DNA of 64,000 nt from an uncultured Nesterenkonia sp. (GTDB taxonomy: Bacteria; Actinomycetota; Actinomycetes; Actinomycetales; Micrococcaceae). Both the position numbers and the translations under genes were made by a program. The stretch is from contig CAMIAK010000001.1 in NCBI GenBank assembly GCA_946222885.1, positions 310,001 through 374,000 on the forward strand, given 5' to 3'. The notes beneath the pieces were generated by a model. That model was not told the DNA's origin. It did not search any database and saw only the letters and a list, made by a program, of their open reading frames with translations. Positions 52,400 to 61,761 of this stretch are shown piece by piece; the stretch's first letter is position 1, and every line of letters starts with the position of its first letter.

Positions 52400-53896
52400 T
52401 CAGCTGCCCTCGGGCATGATGAAGCTGGCTCCCTCTTTCAGACCGGAGGGCCACCGGGTGCTCACCGTCTTGGTCTTGGTGTAGAACTTCAGGCCGTCGG
52501 TGCCGTGCTGGTTCAGGTCTCCGAAGCCTGAGGCCTTCCATCCGCCGAAGGTGTAGTAGGCGATCGGCACCGGGATGGGCACGTTCACCCCGACCATGCC
52601 GACCTCCACCCGGGCGGTGAAGTCGCGGGCGGTGTCGCCGTCGCGGGTGAAGATGGAGACGCCGTTGCCGAACTCGTGCTCGGTGGGCAGCCGCAGCGCC
52701 TCCTCGTAGTCGGCCGCGCGGGCGATGCACAGCACCGGGCCGAAGATCTCCTCCCGGTGGATGCGCATCTCTGGGGTGACGTGGTCGAAGAGCGTGGCGC
52801 CCACCCAGTAGCCGCCGGGGTGCCCCTCCACGGTGACGCCGCGGCCGTCGACCACCAGCTCGGCCCCCTCCTCGACGCCGATCCCGATGTATTCCTCGAT
52901 GCGCTCCTTGGCGTCGGCCCCGACGACGGGGCCGAAGTCGCTGGCCGGGTCCAGCGAGGGTCCCACCGTCAGCCGCCCGATGCGCTCCACCAGCTTGGCC
53001 CGCAGCGCCTCGGCCGTGGCCTCGCCGACCGGAACGGCCACGGAGATGGCCATGCAGCGCTCGCCGGCGGACCCGTAGCCGGCGCCGATGAGGGCGTCGG
53101 CGGCCTGGTCCAGGTCGGCGTCGGGCATGATCACCATGTGGTTCTTGGCCCCGCCGAAGCACTGGGCCCGCTTGCCGTGGGCTGCTGCCCCGGCATAGAT
53201 CGACTGGGCGATGGGCGTGGAGCCGACGAAGCCGATGGCCTTCACCCGCGGATCCTCGATGAGCGCGTCCACCGCAGCCTTGTCCCCGTTGACCACGTTG
53301 AGGGTGCCCGGCGGCATGCCGGCCTCCAGGGCGAGCTCCGCCAGGCGCAGCGGCACGGAGGGGTCACGCTCCGAGGGCTTGAGCACAAAGGTGTTCCCCG
53401 CGGCCAGGGCGATGCCGGCCTTCCAGAGCGGGATCATCGCCGGGAAGTTGAACGGGGTGATCCCGGCGACCACGCCCAGGGGCTGGCGCAGGCTGTGCAC
53501 ATCCATCCCGGCGGCCACGTCATGGGAGAACTCGCCTTTGAGCAGGTGAGGGGCGCCCGCGGCGAACTCCACGACCTCCACGCCCCGCTGGATGTCCCCC
53601 TTGGAGTCCTCGAAGACCTTGCCGTGCTCATCGGAGAGCGTCTCGGCGAGCTCATCCCGGTGGGCGTTGATCAGGTCCACCCACTTCAGCAGGATCCGTC
53701 CCCGCCGCTGCGGGTTCAGCGCCGACCAGGCGGGGAAGGCCCGCTCCGCGGAGGCGACGGCGGCGGCGACCTCCTCGCGGGAGGCCAGCGGGACATGGCC
53801 GGTGACCTCGCCGCGGACCGGATTGTGGACCTCCCGGCTGCGGCCCGAGGTTCCCCGGGTGCACTCCCCGTGGATGAAATGGCTGAGCTCTGCCAT
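52400..53896 (-). CDS. mmsA: Methylmalonate-semialdehyde dehydrogenase (CoA-acylating)
   Basis: 498 residues of the ALDH superfamily. P-S-E-R-D-P-S-V-P, F-V-G-S-T-P-I-A-Q and F-G-G-A-K-N-H are typical of MMSDH; the nucleophile is in A-G-E-R-C-M-A-I. It converts methylmalonate semialdehyde to propionyl-CoA (also malonate semialdehyde to acetyl-CoA). Same strand and upstream of mmsB with a 65-bp gap, so co-transcribed. Confidence 0.94.
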   Translation of the reverse strand: MAELSHFIHGECTRGTSGRSREVHNPVRGEVTGHVPLASREEVAAAVASAERAFPAWSALNPQRRGRILLKWVDLINAHRDELAETLSDEHGKVFEDSKGDIQRGVEVVEFAAGAPHLLKGEFSHDVAAGMDVHSLRQPLGVVAGITPFNFPAMIPLWKAGIALAAGNTFVLKPSERDPSVPLRLAELALEAGMPPGTLNVVNGDKAAVDALIEDPRVKAIGFVGSTPIAQSIYAGAAAHGKRAQCFGGAKNHMVIMPDADLDQAADALIGAGYGSAGERCMAISVAVPVGEATAEALRAKLVERIGRLTVGPSLDPASDFGPVVGADAKERIEEYIGIGVEEGAELVVDGRGVTVEGHPGGYWVGATLFDHVTPEMRIHREEIFGPVLCIARAADYEEALRLPTEHEFGNGVSIFTRDGDTARDFTARVEVGMVGVNVPIPVPIAYYTFGGWKASGFGDLNQHGTDGLKFYTKTKTVSTRWPSGLKEGASFIMPEGS

Positions 53897-53922
53897 GGCT
53901 GCTCCTTCGCAGACTAGGATGA

Positions 53923-53935
53923 GATCACTGTGATC
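53923..53935. promoter_or_regulatory. Palindrome GATCACTGTGATC upstream of mmsA
   Basis: A perfect 6-1-6 palindrome 27 bp upstream of the mmsA start codon, separate from the shared 15-bp motif. It is a second operator candidate. Confidence 0.5.
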
Positions 53936-53968
53936 TGCGTCTCAATCTGCTAGCGTAGTTCCAGAAGG

Positions 53969-53983
53969 TTGGACGTGCAACTA
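53969..53983. promoter_or_regulatory. Shared catabolic operator, site 3
   Basis: TTGGACGTGCAACTA in the gap between the divergent mmsA and SDR genes. It matches site 2 at 12 of 15 positions. Confidence 0.55.
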
Positions 53984-54034
53984 TTGTTGGGCCATCCGTC
54001 CGGGTGTCCCTCCGTCCGAAGCATGAGGAGTGCC

Positions 54035-54808
54035 ATGGAGCTCACCGACGCCAGCGCCGTCGTCACCGGCGGCGCCTCCGGGCTGGGATATGCCGCCGCC
54101 GGAGCCCTCATCGACGCCGGCGCCCACGTGGTCGTGATCGACCTGCCGGACCAGGAGGGATCGACGGCGCGGGCCGACGCCGTGGCCGCCCTGGGGGAGC
54201 GCGCCCAGCTCGTCGCCGGGGACATCACCGACCCGCGGGTCAGCAGGGAGGCGGTGCAGGCCGCTGTCGCGAGGGGTCCGCTGCGCGCGGCCATCAGCTG
54301 TGCGGGCATCGCCGCCCCCGGCAAGCTGCTCGGCCGCCGCGGCCCGCTGTCCCATGAGACGTTCATGACAGTGCTCTCGGTCAACGCCGGCGGCACCGTG
54401 AACCTGATGGCCGCTGCGGCGGAGGCCATGCAGCACAACGAGCCGGTGGACGGAGACCGCGGAGTGCTCATCAACACCGCCTCCGTGGCGGCCTTCGACG
54501 GCCAGATCGGCCAGATCGCCTATTCCGCCTCCAAGGGGGCGGTGCATTCGCTGACGCTGCCGGCGGCCCGGGAGCTCGCCGGCCATGCCATCCGGGTGGT
54601 GACCATCGCCCCTGGGCTCTTCGAGACCCCCATGATGGCGGGCCTGCCGGAGGAGGCCCGCGAGTCGCTGCGCGCCAAGGCCCTGCATCCGCCCCGGCTG
54701 GGCCGTCCGGAGGACTACGCGCAGCTGGCGCTGCAGATCATCGCCAGCCCGATGCTCAACGGGGAGACCATCCGGCTGGACGGGGCTGTCCGGCTCGAGC
54801 CTCGGTGA
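54035..54808 (+). CDS. Short-chain dehydrogenase (HSD10/3-hydroxyacyl-CoA type)
   Basis: 257 residues from ATG 54035. The nucleotide-binding T-G-G-A-S-G-L-G, the N-terminal D-x5 acidic residue favouring NAD, the C-A-G-I loop, and the catalytic S...Y-S-A-S-K set (I-A-Y-S-A-S-K-G) are present. I-N-T-A-S-V-A-A-F-D-G-Q-I-G-Q and P-G-L-F-E-T-P-M resemble type-2 3-hydroxyacyl-CoA dehydrogenases of branched-chain degradation. It would follow hydration of the enoyl-CoA made by the island dehydrogenase; no hydratase or thiolase is encoded here. Confidence 0.87.
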   Translation: MELTDASAVVTGGASGLGYAAAGALIDAGAHVVVIDLPDQEGSTARADAVAALGERAQLVAGDITDPRVSREAVQAAVARGPLRAAISCAGIAAPGKLLGRRGPLSHETFMTVLSVNAGGTVNLMAAAAEAMQHNEPVDGDRGVLINTASVAAFDGQIGQIAYSASKGAVHSLTLPAARELAGHAIRVVTIAPGLFETPMMAGLPEEARESLRAKALHPPRLGRPEDYAQLALQIIASPMLNGETIRLDGAVRLEPR

Positions 54809-54845
54809 GGGGGAGGAGGCCGTCTCCGCCGCGTAGACTGGACGG

Positions 54846-55846
<1,001 letters not shown>

Positions 55847-55850
<4 letters not shown>

Positions 55851-56770
55851 GCGCCCAGACCACGCAGACCGATCAGACTGCCCAGCGCGCCCGGGCCGCT
55901 GAGAAGACCGCCGGCCCCGCCGGCACGGAGGCCGAGAAGGTCCTCGGAGTCCTGCTGCCCGAGGATCAGCGGCCGGCGCCGTCGAACGCGCTGACCGCCT
56001 CGATCACCTTCGGCTGGCGGGCGATGCTGAAGATCAAGCACATCCCGACCCAGCTGTTCGACGTGACGATCTTCCCGATCATCATGACAGTGATGTTCAC
56101 CTACATCTTCGGCGGGGCCATGGGAGCGGTGGTCTCCGGCACCGGGCAGACCGGCGGACCCGCCGTCAGCGAGTACGTCCAGTTCTTCATCCCCGGCATC
56201 TTCGTGCAGACGCTGATCATGATCACGATGTACACCGGCATGACGCTGAACAAGGACATCTCCAAGGGCATCTTCGACCGGTTCCGCTCGCTGCCCACCT
56301 GGCGGCCGGCCCAGCTGGTCGGCGCGCTGCTGGGCGACCAGGTCCGCTACACCCTGGCCGGGGCGATCATCCTGGGCGTCGGCTTCGCCGTGGGCTTCCG
56401 TCCCGACGGCGGCCTGGGCGGCGTGCTCGCGGCCTTCCTGGCGCTGCTGATCTTCAGCTTCTGCCTCTCCTGGGTGTGGACCACCATCTCGCTGCTGATG
56501 CCCACCGAGGAGGCGGTGATGGGGGTGTCCATGACCATCATGATGCCGCTGACCTTCGCCTCGAACATCTTCGTCCCCACTGAGACCATGCCGGACTGGC
56601 TGCAGTCCGTGGTGGACGCCAATCCGGTCTCCGTGGTGGTCACCGCCATCCGCGAGCTGATGGACGGGACCTACGACGCCGGCAGCATCACCCTGGTGCT
56701 CATCTACTGCGCCGTGCTGGTGGCGGTGTTCGCGCCGCTGTCGATGGTGCTCTACAACCGCAAGTCTTGA
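55847..56770 (+). CDS. DrrB-like ABC-2 type permease
   Basis: 307 residues. A polar N-terminus (1-60) precedes six helices of the ABC2 fold; F-D-R-F-R-S-L-P and the L-T-F-A-S-N-I-F-V-P-T motif are typical of DrrB. It pairs with the ATPase to export a hydrophobic drug, lipid or glycan; the substrate is unknown. Confidence 0.9.
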
Positions 56771-56789
56771 GCGGTGGCCCGGACCCGGA

Positions 56790-57179
56790 TCACTTCACGA
56801 AGCGGATGGTGAACGGGTAGCGGAAGGGCCGCCGGTTGTAGGCCGCGATCGCGCCGAGGATGCCGAAGATCAGGGCGGCGATGTAGAGCAGCGGAACGAT
56901 GATGAACCCGATGAGCACGAACATCAGGGCGTAGCCGATCACATAGCCGATGAACAGTGTGATCTGCCAGTTCAGAGCGTCCTTGCCGTGGTGATCGATC
57001 ATCACGCTGCGCTCGCGGAAGACCAGCCAGATCACCAGCGGAACCACCCAGGTGAGGAAGACGCCGCCCAGGTGGATGCCCACGCCCCAGCCCTGCTCCT
57101 CGCCGGGGGTCAGCGGCGCGCCGGGCTGGCCGGCGCCGTCGCCGTAGGGGTTTCCGGGGTCCTGAGGGGGCTGTGACAT
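56790..57179 (-). CDS. DUF4870-like membrane protein
   Basis: 129 residues from ATG 57179 with GAGGAG before it. A Pro/Gly-rich N-terminus is followed by three helices; H-L-G-G-V-F-L-T-W-V-V-P-L and D-A-L-N-W-Q-I-T match the DUF4870 pattern as I know it. Function unknown. Divergent from the sirtuin gene across a palindrome. Confidence 0.82.
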   Translation of the reverse strand: MSQPPQDPGNPYGDGAGQPGAPLTPGEEQGWGVGIHLGGVFLTWVVPLVIWLVFRERSVMIDHHGKDALNWQITLFIGYVIGYALMFVLIGFIIVPLLYIAALIFGILGAIAAYNRRPFRYPFTIRFVK

Positions 57180-57234
57180 CGGATGCTCCTCTGTGTGATC
57201 CTGCTGGTGTCCACCGCCCACTGTACCGATTAGC

Positions 57235-57248
57235 TTTGCTTAAGCAAA
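57235..57248. promoter_or_regulatory. Perfect 14-bp palindrome TTTGCTTAAGCAAA
   Basis: It lies between the divergent DUF4870 and sirtuin genes, 16 bp before the sirtuin ATG, where it would overlap the promoter. Candidate repressor operator. Confidence 0.6.
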
Positions 57249-57264
57249 TACTTGGGGGATCCTC

Positions 57265-58050
57265 ATGAGAATCCTGGACCACATCGACGACGAGATCGTC
57301 ACGCTCGCCCGCGGGGCCAGACGGGTGGCGGTGCTCTCCGGGGCGGGGATCAGCGCCGAATCCGGGGTCCCCACCTTCCGCGAGGTCCAGACCGGGCTCT
57401 GGGAGCAGTTCTCGGCCCAGGAGCTGGCCACCCCGGAGGCCTTCGAGGAGGACCCGGCGCTGGTCTGGACCTGGTACCGCTGGCGCCAGTCCCTGGTCCA
57501 GGCGGTGGAGCCCAACCCCGGCCATCTGGCCCTGGCGCAGTGGCAGCGTCGGCTCGCCGCCGCCGGCGGGGATCTGAGCATCTCCACCCAGAACGTGGAC
57601 GACCTCCACGAGCGCGCCGGGGCCGAGGTGCTGGCCCATCTGCACGGCGACATCACGGCCCACAGGTGTGCCGGCTGCGGCGCAGCGGCCCGGCTGCCCG
57701 TGCCCTCCTATGACGGATTCGAGGCCCCTCCCCAGGCGGAGGAGCCCCCGTCCTGCGAGCACTGCGCCGACGGGCTGATCCGCCCGGACATCGTCTGGTT
57801 CGGGGAGATGCTTCCCATGGACGCCTTCGACGCCACCACGGAGGCGATCCGCGCGGCAGACCTGGTGCTCGTCGTCGGGACCTCCGGCATCGTCCAGCCG
57901 GCGGCCGGGCTGCCGCTGCTGGCTCTGGAGCGCGGCACGCCGCTGGTGGAGGTGAACCCTGAGGAGACCGAGCTCAGTGAGACCATGGACTTCGTGCTCC
58001 GTGGCCCCTCCGGCCAGATCCTTCCCGCGTTGCTGGAGAGAATCTCTTGA
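57265..58050 (+). CDS. NAD-dependent protein deacylase (sirtuin)
   Basis: 261 residues. S-G-A-G-I-S-A-E-S-G-V-P-T-F-R starts the Rossmann domain; T-Q-N-V-D-D-L-H-E-R-A-G and the catalytic histidine in L-H-G follow; the zinc site is C-A-G-C and C-E-H-C. V-V-G-T-S-G-I-V-Q-P and V-E-V-N-P-E complete the NAD site. Like class III sirtuins, it may act on acyl groups beyond acetyl. It overlaps uppP by 4 nt. Confidence 0.93.
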   Translation: MRILDHIDDEIVTLARGARRVAVLSGAGISAESGVPTFREVQTGLWEQFSAQELATPEAFEEDPALVWTWYRWRQSLVQAVEPNPGHLALAQWQRRLAAAGGDLSISTQNVDDLHERAGAEVLAHLHGDITAHRCAGCGAAARLPVPSYDGFEAPPQAEEPPSCEHCADGLIRPDIVWFGEMLPMDAFDATTEAIRAADLVLVVGTSGIVQPAAGLPLLALERGTPLVEVNPEETELSETMDFVLRGPSGQILPALLERIS

Positions 58051-59000
58051 CCCTTCTCGAAGCTGTGCTCCTGGGTGCCATCCAGGGGCTCTTCATGTTC
58101 ATCCCGGTGAGCTCCTCGAGCCACCTGGTCCTGACCCAGAACTGGCTGGCCGAGGCCGGCTCGCCGCTTCCGTCCCCGGACACCCCGGAGATGATCCTGT
58201 TCAACCTGGTGGTCCATCTGGGCACCATGGTCTCCGTCGTCGTGGTGATGTGGCGGCCTCTGAAGCGGCTGATCAGCGGCACCGTCCGCGAGCTGCGGCT
58301 CTTCGCGAAGCGTCGCACCCTCCGGCACCTGATCCACCTGCGGCTGATGCTGCTGGGCGTGGTCACCACCGGCGTCACCGGCGTGCTCGGCCTGCTGGTG
58401 CGCGCCTACGGCACCGACGCCTTCGCCACGCCGTGGATGGTGGCCTGCCTGCTGCTGATCACCGGTGCGATCCTGTGGTGGTCGGACTCGGTGAAGACCA
58501 CCTGGCGCGGCGCGGCCCAGATGACCCTGTGGGTGGCGGTGCTGATCGGCCTGGCCCAGGCCGCCGCGCTCTTCCCCGGCCTGAGCCGCTCCGGGCTGAC
58601 CATCGCCATGGCGCTGGCGCTGGGCATGCACCGGAAGATCGCCGCCCAGTTCAGCTTCTTCGTGGCCATCCCGACCATCGTCGCGGCCACCGGCGTGCAG
58701 TCGCTGAGCCTGCTCACCCATGAGGGCGGCTTCTTCATCGGCTGGGAGGCCTATACGGTCGCCTTCGTGGTCTCCGCAGTGGTCGGCGCGGGCGCTCTGT
58801 GGCTGGTGCTGCGGCTGCTCTACAAGGGCTATTTCCGCGTCTTCGCGATCTACGTGATCGCCCTGGCCGGATTCGTCCTGATCTACCAGCCGAACTTCGA
58901 CGAGGACGCCGTGGTGGACCAGCTGCCGGTGGAGGAGGAGCAGACCGACGTCGAGGTCTCTCCCGCCCAGCCGGGCACCGCGGAGCCGCTCTCCGGATAG
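58047..59000 (+). CDS. uppP: Undecaprenyl-diphosphatase
   Basis: 317 residues with about eight helices. A-I-Q-G-L-F-M-F-I-P-V-S-S-S-S-H-L carries the catalytic E/S-H region (the usual Glu is replaced by a Phe/Met-rich stretch here) and F-P-G-L-S-R-S-G-L-T is the phosphatase loop. It recycles the lipid carrier for peptidoglycan and confers bacitracin tolerance in the family. TTG start overlapping the sirtuin stop. A C-terminal acidic tail of about 35 residues is unusual. Confidence 0.92.
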   Translation: MTLLEAVLLGAIQGLFMFIPVSSSSHLVLTQNWLAEAGSPLPSPDTPEMILFNLVVHLGTMVSVVVVMWRPLKRLISGTVRELRLFAKRRTLRHLIHLRLMLLGVVTTGVTGVLGLLVRAYGTDAFATPWMVACLLLITGAILWWSDSVKTTWRGAAQMTLWVAVLIGLAQAAALFPGLSRSGLTIAMALALGMHRKIAAQFSFFVAIPTIVAATGVQSLSLLTHEGGFFIGWEAYTVAFVVSAVVGAGALWLVLRLLYKGYFRVFAIYVIALAGFVLIYQPNFDEDAVVDQLPVEEEQTDVEVSPAQPGTAEPLSG

Positions 59001-59009
59001 GGTGGCAGG

Positions 59010-59318
59010 ATGACGTGGCTCTACCTGCTCGCTCTGGTGATCATCGGGGTCGTCGTCCTGCTGCTCATGGGCCGCTGGGACGGAGCCGCCGCGCCTGAGG
59101 AGGAGAGCGGCGCCGCACTGCGGAGCCCGGAGGCGCTGAGGGGCCCGGACGGCAGGATCGATCCGGAGGATCTGGAGCAGGTCCGCTTCGACCCAGCCCT
59201 GCGCGGCTACCGCATGGACCAGGTGGACGCCCTCCTGGACGCCCTGGCCGAAGAGCTCCGCGAGGCCCGGGGTGAGCGGTCCCGCCGGCCTGAAGAGGGG
59301 CCTCGCGACAGCCCCTGA
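59010..59318 (+). CDS. DivIVA-domain small membrane protein
   Basis: 102 residues. One N-terminal membrane helix, an acidic linker and a DivIVA-like motif near the end (V-R-F-D-P-A-L-R-G-Y-R-M-D-Q-V-D-A-L-L-D). This motif marks proteins of the cell-pole/growth group, though this one is short. TAGGGT (58998-59003) is 6 nt before the ATG. Confidence 0.8.
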   Translation: MTWLYLLALVIIGVVVLLLMGRWDGAAAPEEESGAALRSPEALRGPDGRIDPEDLEQVRFDPALRGYRMDQVDALLDALAEELREARGERSRRPEEGPRDSP

Positions 59319-59390
59319 TGGTCACATCCCATCATCATGATGGATAATGGCATTGAATGTTGCGAGGAACACCACGAAGGGAATCACTCG

Positions 59391-59561
59391 ATGGCTGCAA
59401 TGAAACCGCGTACCGGCGACGGTCCTATGGAGGTCACGCAGGAGGGACGCAGCCTGATCATGCGGGTGCCCATCGACGGCGGCGGCCGCCTCGTGCTCGA
59501 GATCAACAATGAAGAGGCCGAGGCCCTCAAGGAGTGCCTGATCCAGGCCGTGGGGGAGTAG
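59391..59561 (+). CDS. DUF3117-like small protein
   Basis: 56 residues, ATG 59391 (59400 also possible). M-K-P-R-T-G-D-G-P-M-E-V-T-Q-E-G-R and R-V-P-I-D-G-G-G-R-L-V-L-E match a very conserved actinobacterial family of unknown function. Often found near tatB, as here. Confidence 0.88.
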   Translation: MAAMKPRTGDGPMEVTQEGRSLIMRVPIDGGGRLVLEINNEEAEALKECLIQAVGE

Positions 59562-59592
59562 TCCCTCTGCACTGCGGGCGCTGGCCGAGGGC

Positions 59593-60243
59593 TCAGCGCC
59601 GGACGGCCACCAGCAGGCCGGTGCCCGTCCCCAGCAGCGTGGTCATCAGCCGCTCGTCCTCCTTGAGCGCGCGCTCGGTCTCCCGCAGGGTCTGGGTGTC
59701 CTCGTCCCGCACCGCCGGGCGGGGGACCTGATCCTCTCCCAGAGCGTCGTTGATGACGAGCAGCCCGCCGGGGGCCAGCATCCGCACGCCCTGCTCCGCG
59801 TAGGCGTGGAGGTGCTCGGCCCCGGCGTCGAGCAGCACGAGGTCATAGGAGCCGCTCGCCAGACGGGGGAGCACCTCCTGGGCCCAGCCGGTGATCAGCC
59901 GGGTCCGGGCGGAGGGCAGCCGTTCCTGGCGGAAGGCGGTCCGGGCCGCCTGCAGGTGGTCCGGGTCGGCGTCGATGCTGGTCAGCGTCGCATCCTCGCG
60001 GGCCCCGCGCAGCAGCGAGATCCCGGAGACCCCGACGCCGGTCCCCACCTCCACCAGAGTCCTGGCCTGCACGGCGGCGGCCAGCACCGTCAGAGTGGCC
60101 GCGGTCCCCTCGCTCACCGGGGAGAGCCCGAGGTCGAAGGCCCGTTCCCGGGCAGCCAGCAGCACCGGGTCCTCGCCGCGATGCTGTTCGGCGTAGGCCC
60201 AGCTGGTGTGTTTGGCCGTGGGGGAGGCGTTCAGGGCCTTCAT
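59593..60243 (-). CDS. O-methyltransferase (SAM-dependent)
   Basis: 216 residues. The SAM motif V-E-V-G-T-G-V-G-V-S-G-I and acidic T-S-I-D-A-D, with D-L-V-L-L-D-A-G, resemble class I catechol-type O-methyltransferases. Substrate unknown; its partner genes give no hint. The divergent gene starts 105 bp away. Confidence 0.87.
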   Translation of the reverse strand: MKALNASPTAKHTSWAYAEQHRGEDPVLLAARERAFDLGLSPVSEGTAATLTVLAAAVQARTLVEVGTGVGVSGISLLRGAREDATLTSIDADPDHLQAARTAFRQERLPSARTRLITGWAQEVLPRLASGSYDLVLLDAGAEHLHAYAEQGVRMLAPGGLLVINDALGEDQVPRPAVRDEDTQTLRETERALKEDERLMTTLLGTGTGLLVAVRR

Positions 60244-60347
60244 ATCGCTCTCATCTTAGAGGCTCCGCCGGAACGTGCAGGAAAGTCCTTCGCGCTTCCC
60301 TGCTCATATTCAGGTTCTGCACAGCAAAATCTCGCACACTATGGTCG

Positions 60348-61061
60348 ATGGTTCAGCACATGACCGACCGGCCCGTCCGCCCGCGCGCGGGGTGGATCGT
60401 CGTGCTGTCCCTGCTGACCGCTGTGGCGGCCGGCATCGTGCTCTTCGCCGCCGCCTGGGTGCTGGGCGGCCGCAGCGCCTCCCTGCCGCAGGCGGAGTCC
60501 GTGCTTCCTCCGGAGGGTGAGGGCGCAGAGGACGGCTCCTCCTCCCATGAGATCCCGGTGGACCAGCTGAGCCAGCTCAAACCGCTGGGCTGGAACGTGG
60601 CCCACCTGCAGGGGTACGGTCTGCAGCCCCACCATGTCGAGACCGGCGTCGCCGACGGCGTCCGCACCGTCCAGGTGCGGCTGAGCGACGGCGACAGCTT
60701 CGTGGACATCGCGGAGACCCGGGCCGAGGAGGAGGGCGCTGAGCTCTCCCCTCTGGAGGAGAGGGTCACCGGCGCCCTGGACTTCGACCCCTCCGAGCAT
60801 CGGGAGATCCAGCTCAGCACCGGGGACACCGGGGAGGTCTTCCTCTCAGAGGAGGCCGAGCGCTGGACCGCCGCCGTGGAGACCAGCTACGCGCAGTACG
60901 TCATCACCTCGGATATGACCGAGGTGCCGCCCGGGCAGCTGGCCGCCTGGGTCCTGGTCACCGACCGGTCGCGCCTGCAGATCCAGCCCTCTGAGGAGCC
61001 CGGCGGCTTCGACCGGATCGAACGCGGATTCCAAGAGCTGTTCTCCTGGACCACACAGTGA
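60348..61061 (+). CDS. Single-pass membrane protein, anti-sigma-like extracellular part
   Basis: 237 residues. A short N-terminus, one helix (about 20-43) and a soluble acidic domain (70-237) that resembles, in strand pattern, the outside domain of some anti-sigma factors. The expected sigma factor gene is not adjacent. The start may be 60348 or 60360. Not a confident family assignment. Confidence 0.7.
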   Translation: MVQHMTDRPVRPRAGWIVVLSLLTAVAAGIVLFAAAWVLGGRSASLPQAESVLPPEGEGAEDGSSSHEIPVDQLSQLKPLGWNVAHLQGYGLQPHHVETGVADGVRTVQVRLSDGDSFVDIAETRAEEEGAELSPLEERVTGALDFDPSEHREIQLSTGDTGEVFLSEEAERWTAAVETSYAQYVITSDMTEVPPGQLAAWVLVTDRSRLQIQPSEEPGGFDRIERGFQELFSWTTQ

Positions 61062-61139
61062 TCCTTCTCAGGGCGGACGTCCTGATCCCGGCCCGGCGGC
61101 CGGCGCATGGTGAGCGGCGCGTGACGGTAGAGTAGTCCC

Positions 61140-61745
61140 GTGTTCGGAATCAGCGGCTATCAGTTCCTCCTGCTGATGGTGCTCGCGTTCTTCCTGATCG
61201 GCCCCGAGCGCCTGCCTCAGTACGCACGGACCCTGGCCGGATGGGTCCGCAGGGCGCGCGGCATGGCGGAGGACGCCAAGGTCCGCTTCCGCGAGGAGAC
61301 CGGAACCGACTTCGACTCCGTGGACTGGCAGAAGTACGACCCGCGCCAGTACGATCCCCGCCGCATCATCCGTGAGGCTCTCTCCGAGGAGTATGACGCC
61401 GTCAGCACCGTGCGTGAATCTGCCCGCCTGGAGAGTCCCGGGAAGCGCCCGGCCTCGGGCCGCGGCGGAGGCGGGGCCCAGGGTGAGCGGCGCACGGCCC
61501 GGAGTGCGAGCCGCGCCGGAGTGGCCGGTGCGGCAGGGCGTTCCCAGCACGCCGCTGATCCGCGTGCCGTCTTCGGGGCTGCAGGCGCCGGCACAGGAAC
61601 GGGCTCCGGTCAGAGTTCTGCCCACGCCGGTGGAGCGCAGGCCGGAGGAGCACTGGCAGCAGGGGTGGCGGGCGCCGCGGCGGCCGCCGGCGCAGCGGAG
61701 GAGCCGGAGCAGCTGCCCGCTCCCTTCGACGTCGACGCGACCTGA
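61140..61745 (+). CDS. tatB: Sec-independent protein translocase TatB
   Basis: 201 residues. M-F-G-I-S-G-Y-Q-F-L-L-L-M-V-L-A-F-F-L-I-G-P-E-R-L-P is the TatB helix-hinge; an amphipathic helix follows, then a long Gly/Ala-rich tail (about 95-190) typical of actinobacteria. TAGAGT (61128-61133) is 6 nt before GTG 61140. tatA and tatC are not in the window. Confidence 0.93.
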   Translation: MFGISGYQFLLLMVLAFFLIGPERLPQYARTLAGWVRRARGMAEDAKVRFREETGTDFDSVDWQKYDPRQYDPRRIIREALSEEYDAVSTVRESARLESPGKRPASGRGGGGAQGERRTARSASRAGVAGAAGRSQHAADPRAVFGAAGAGTGTGSGQSSAHAGGAQAGGALAAGVAGAAAAAGAAEEPEQLPAPFDVDAT

Positions 61746-61761
61746 GAGAGGTCCTGCAGCT

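Noticed and set aside
52335..53162. N-terminal extension of mmsB to a 582-residue protein
   Set aside because: The added part overlaps mmsA in another frame, is Arg/Gly-rich and has no similarity; ATG 52334 has a good ribosome site.
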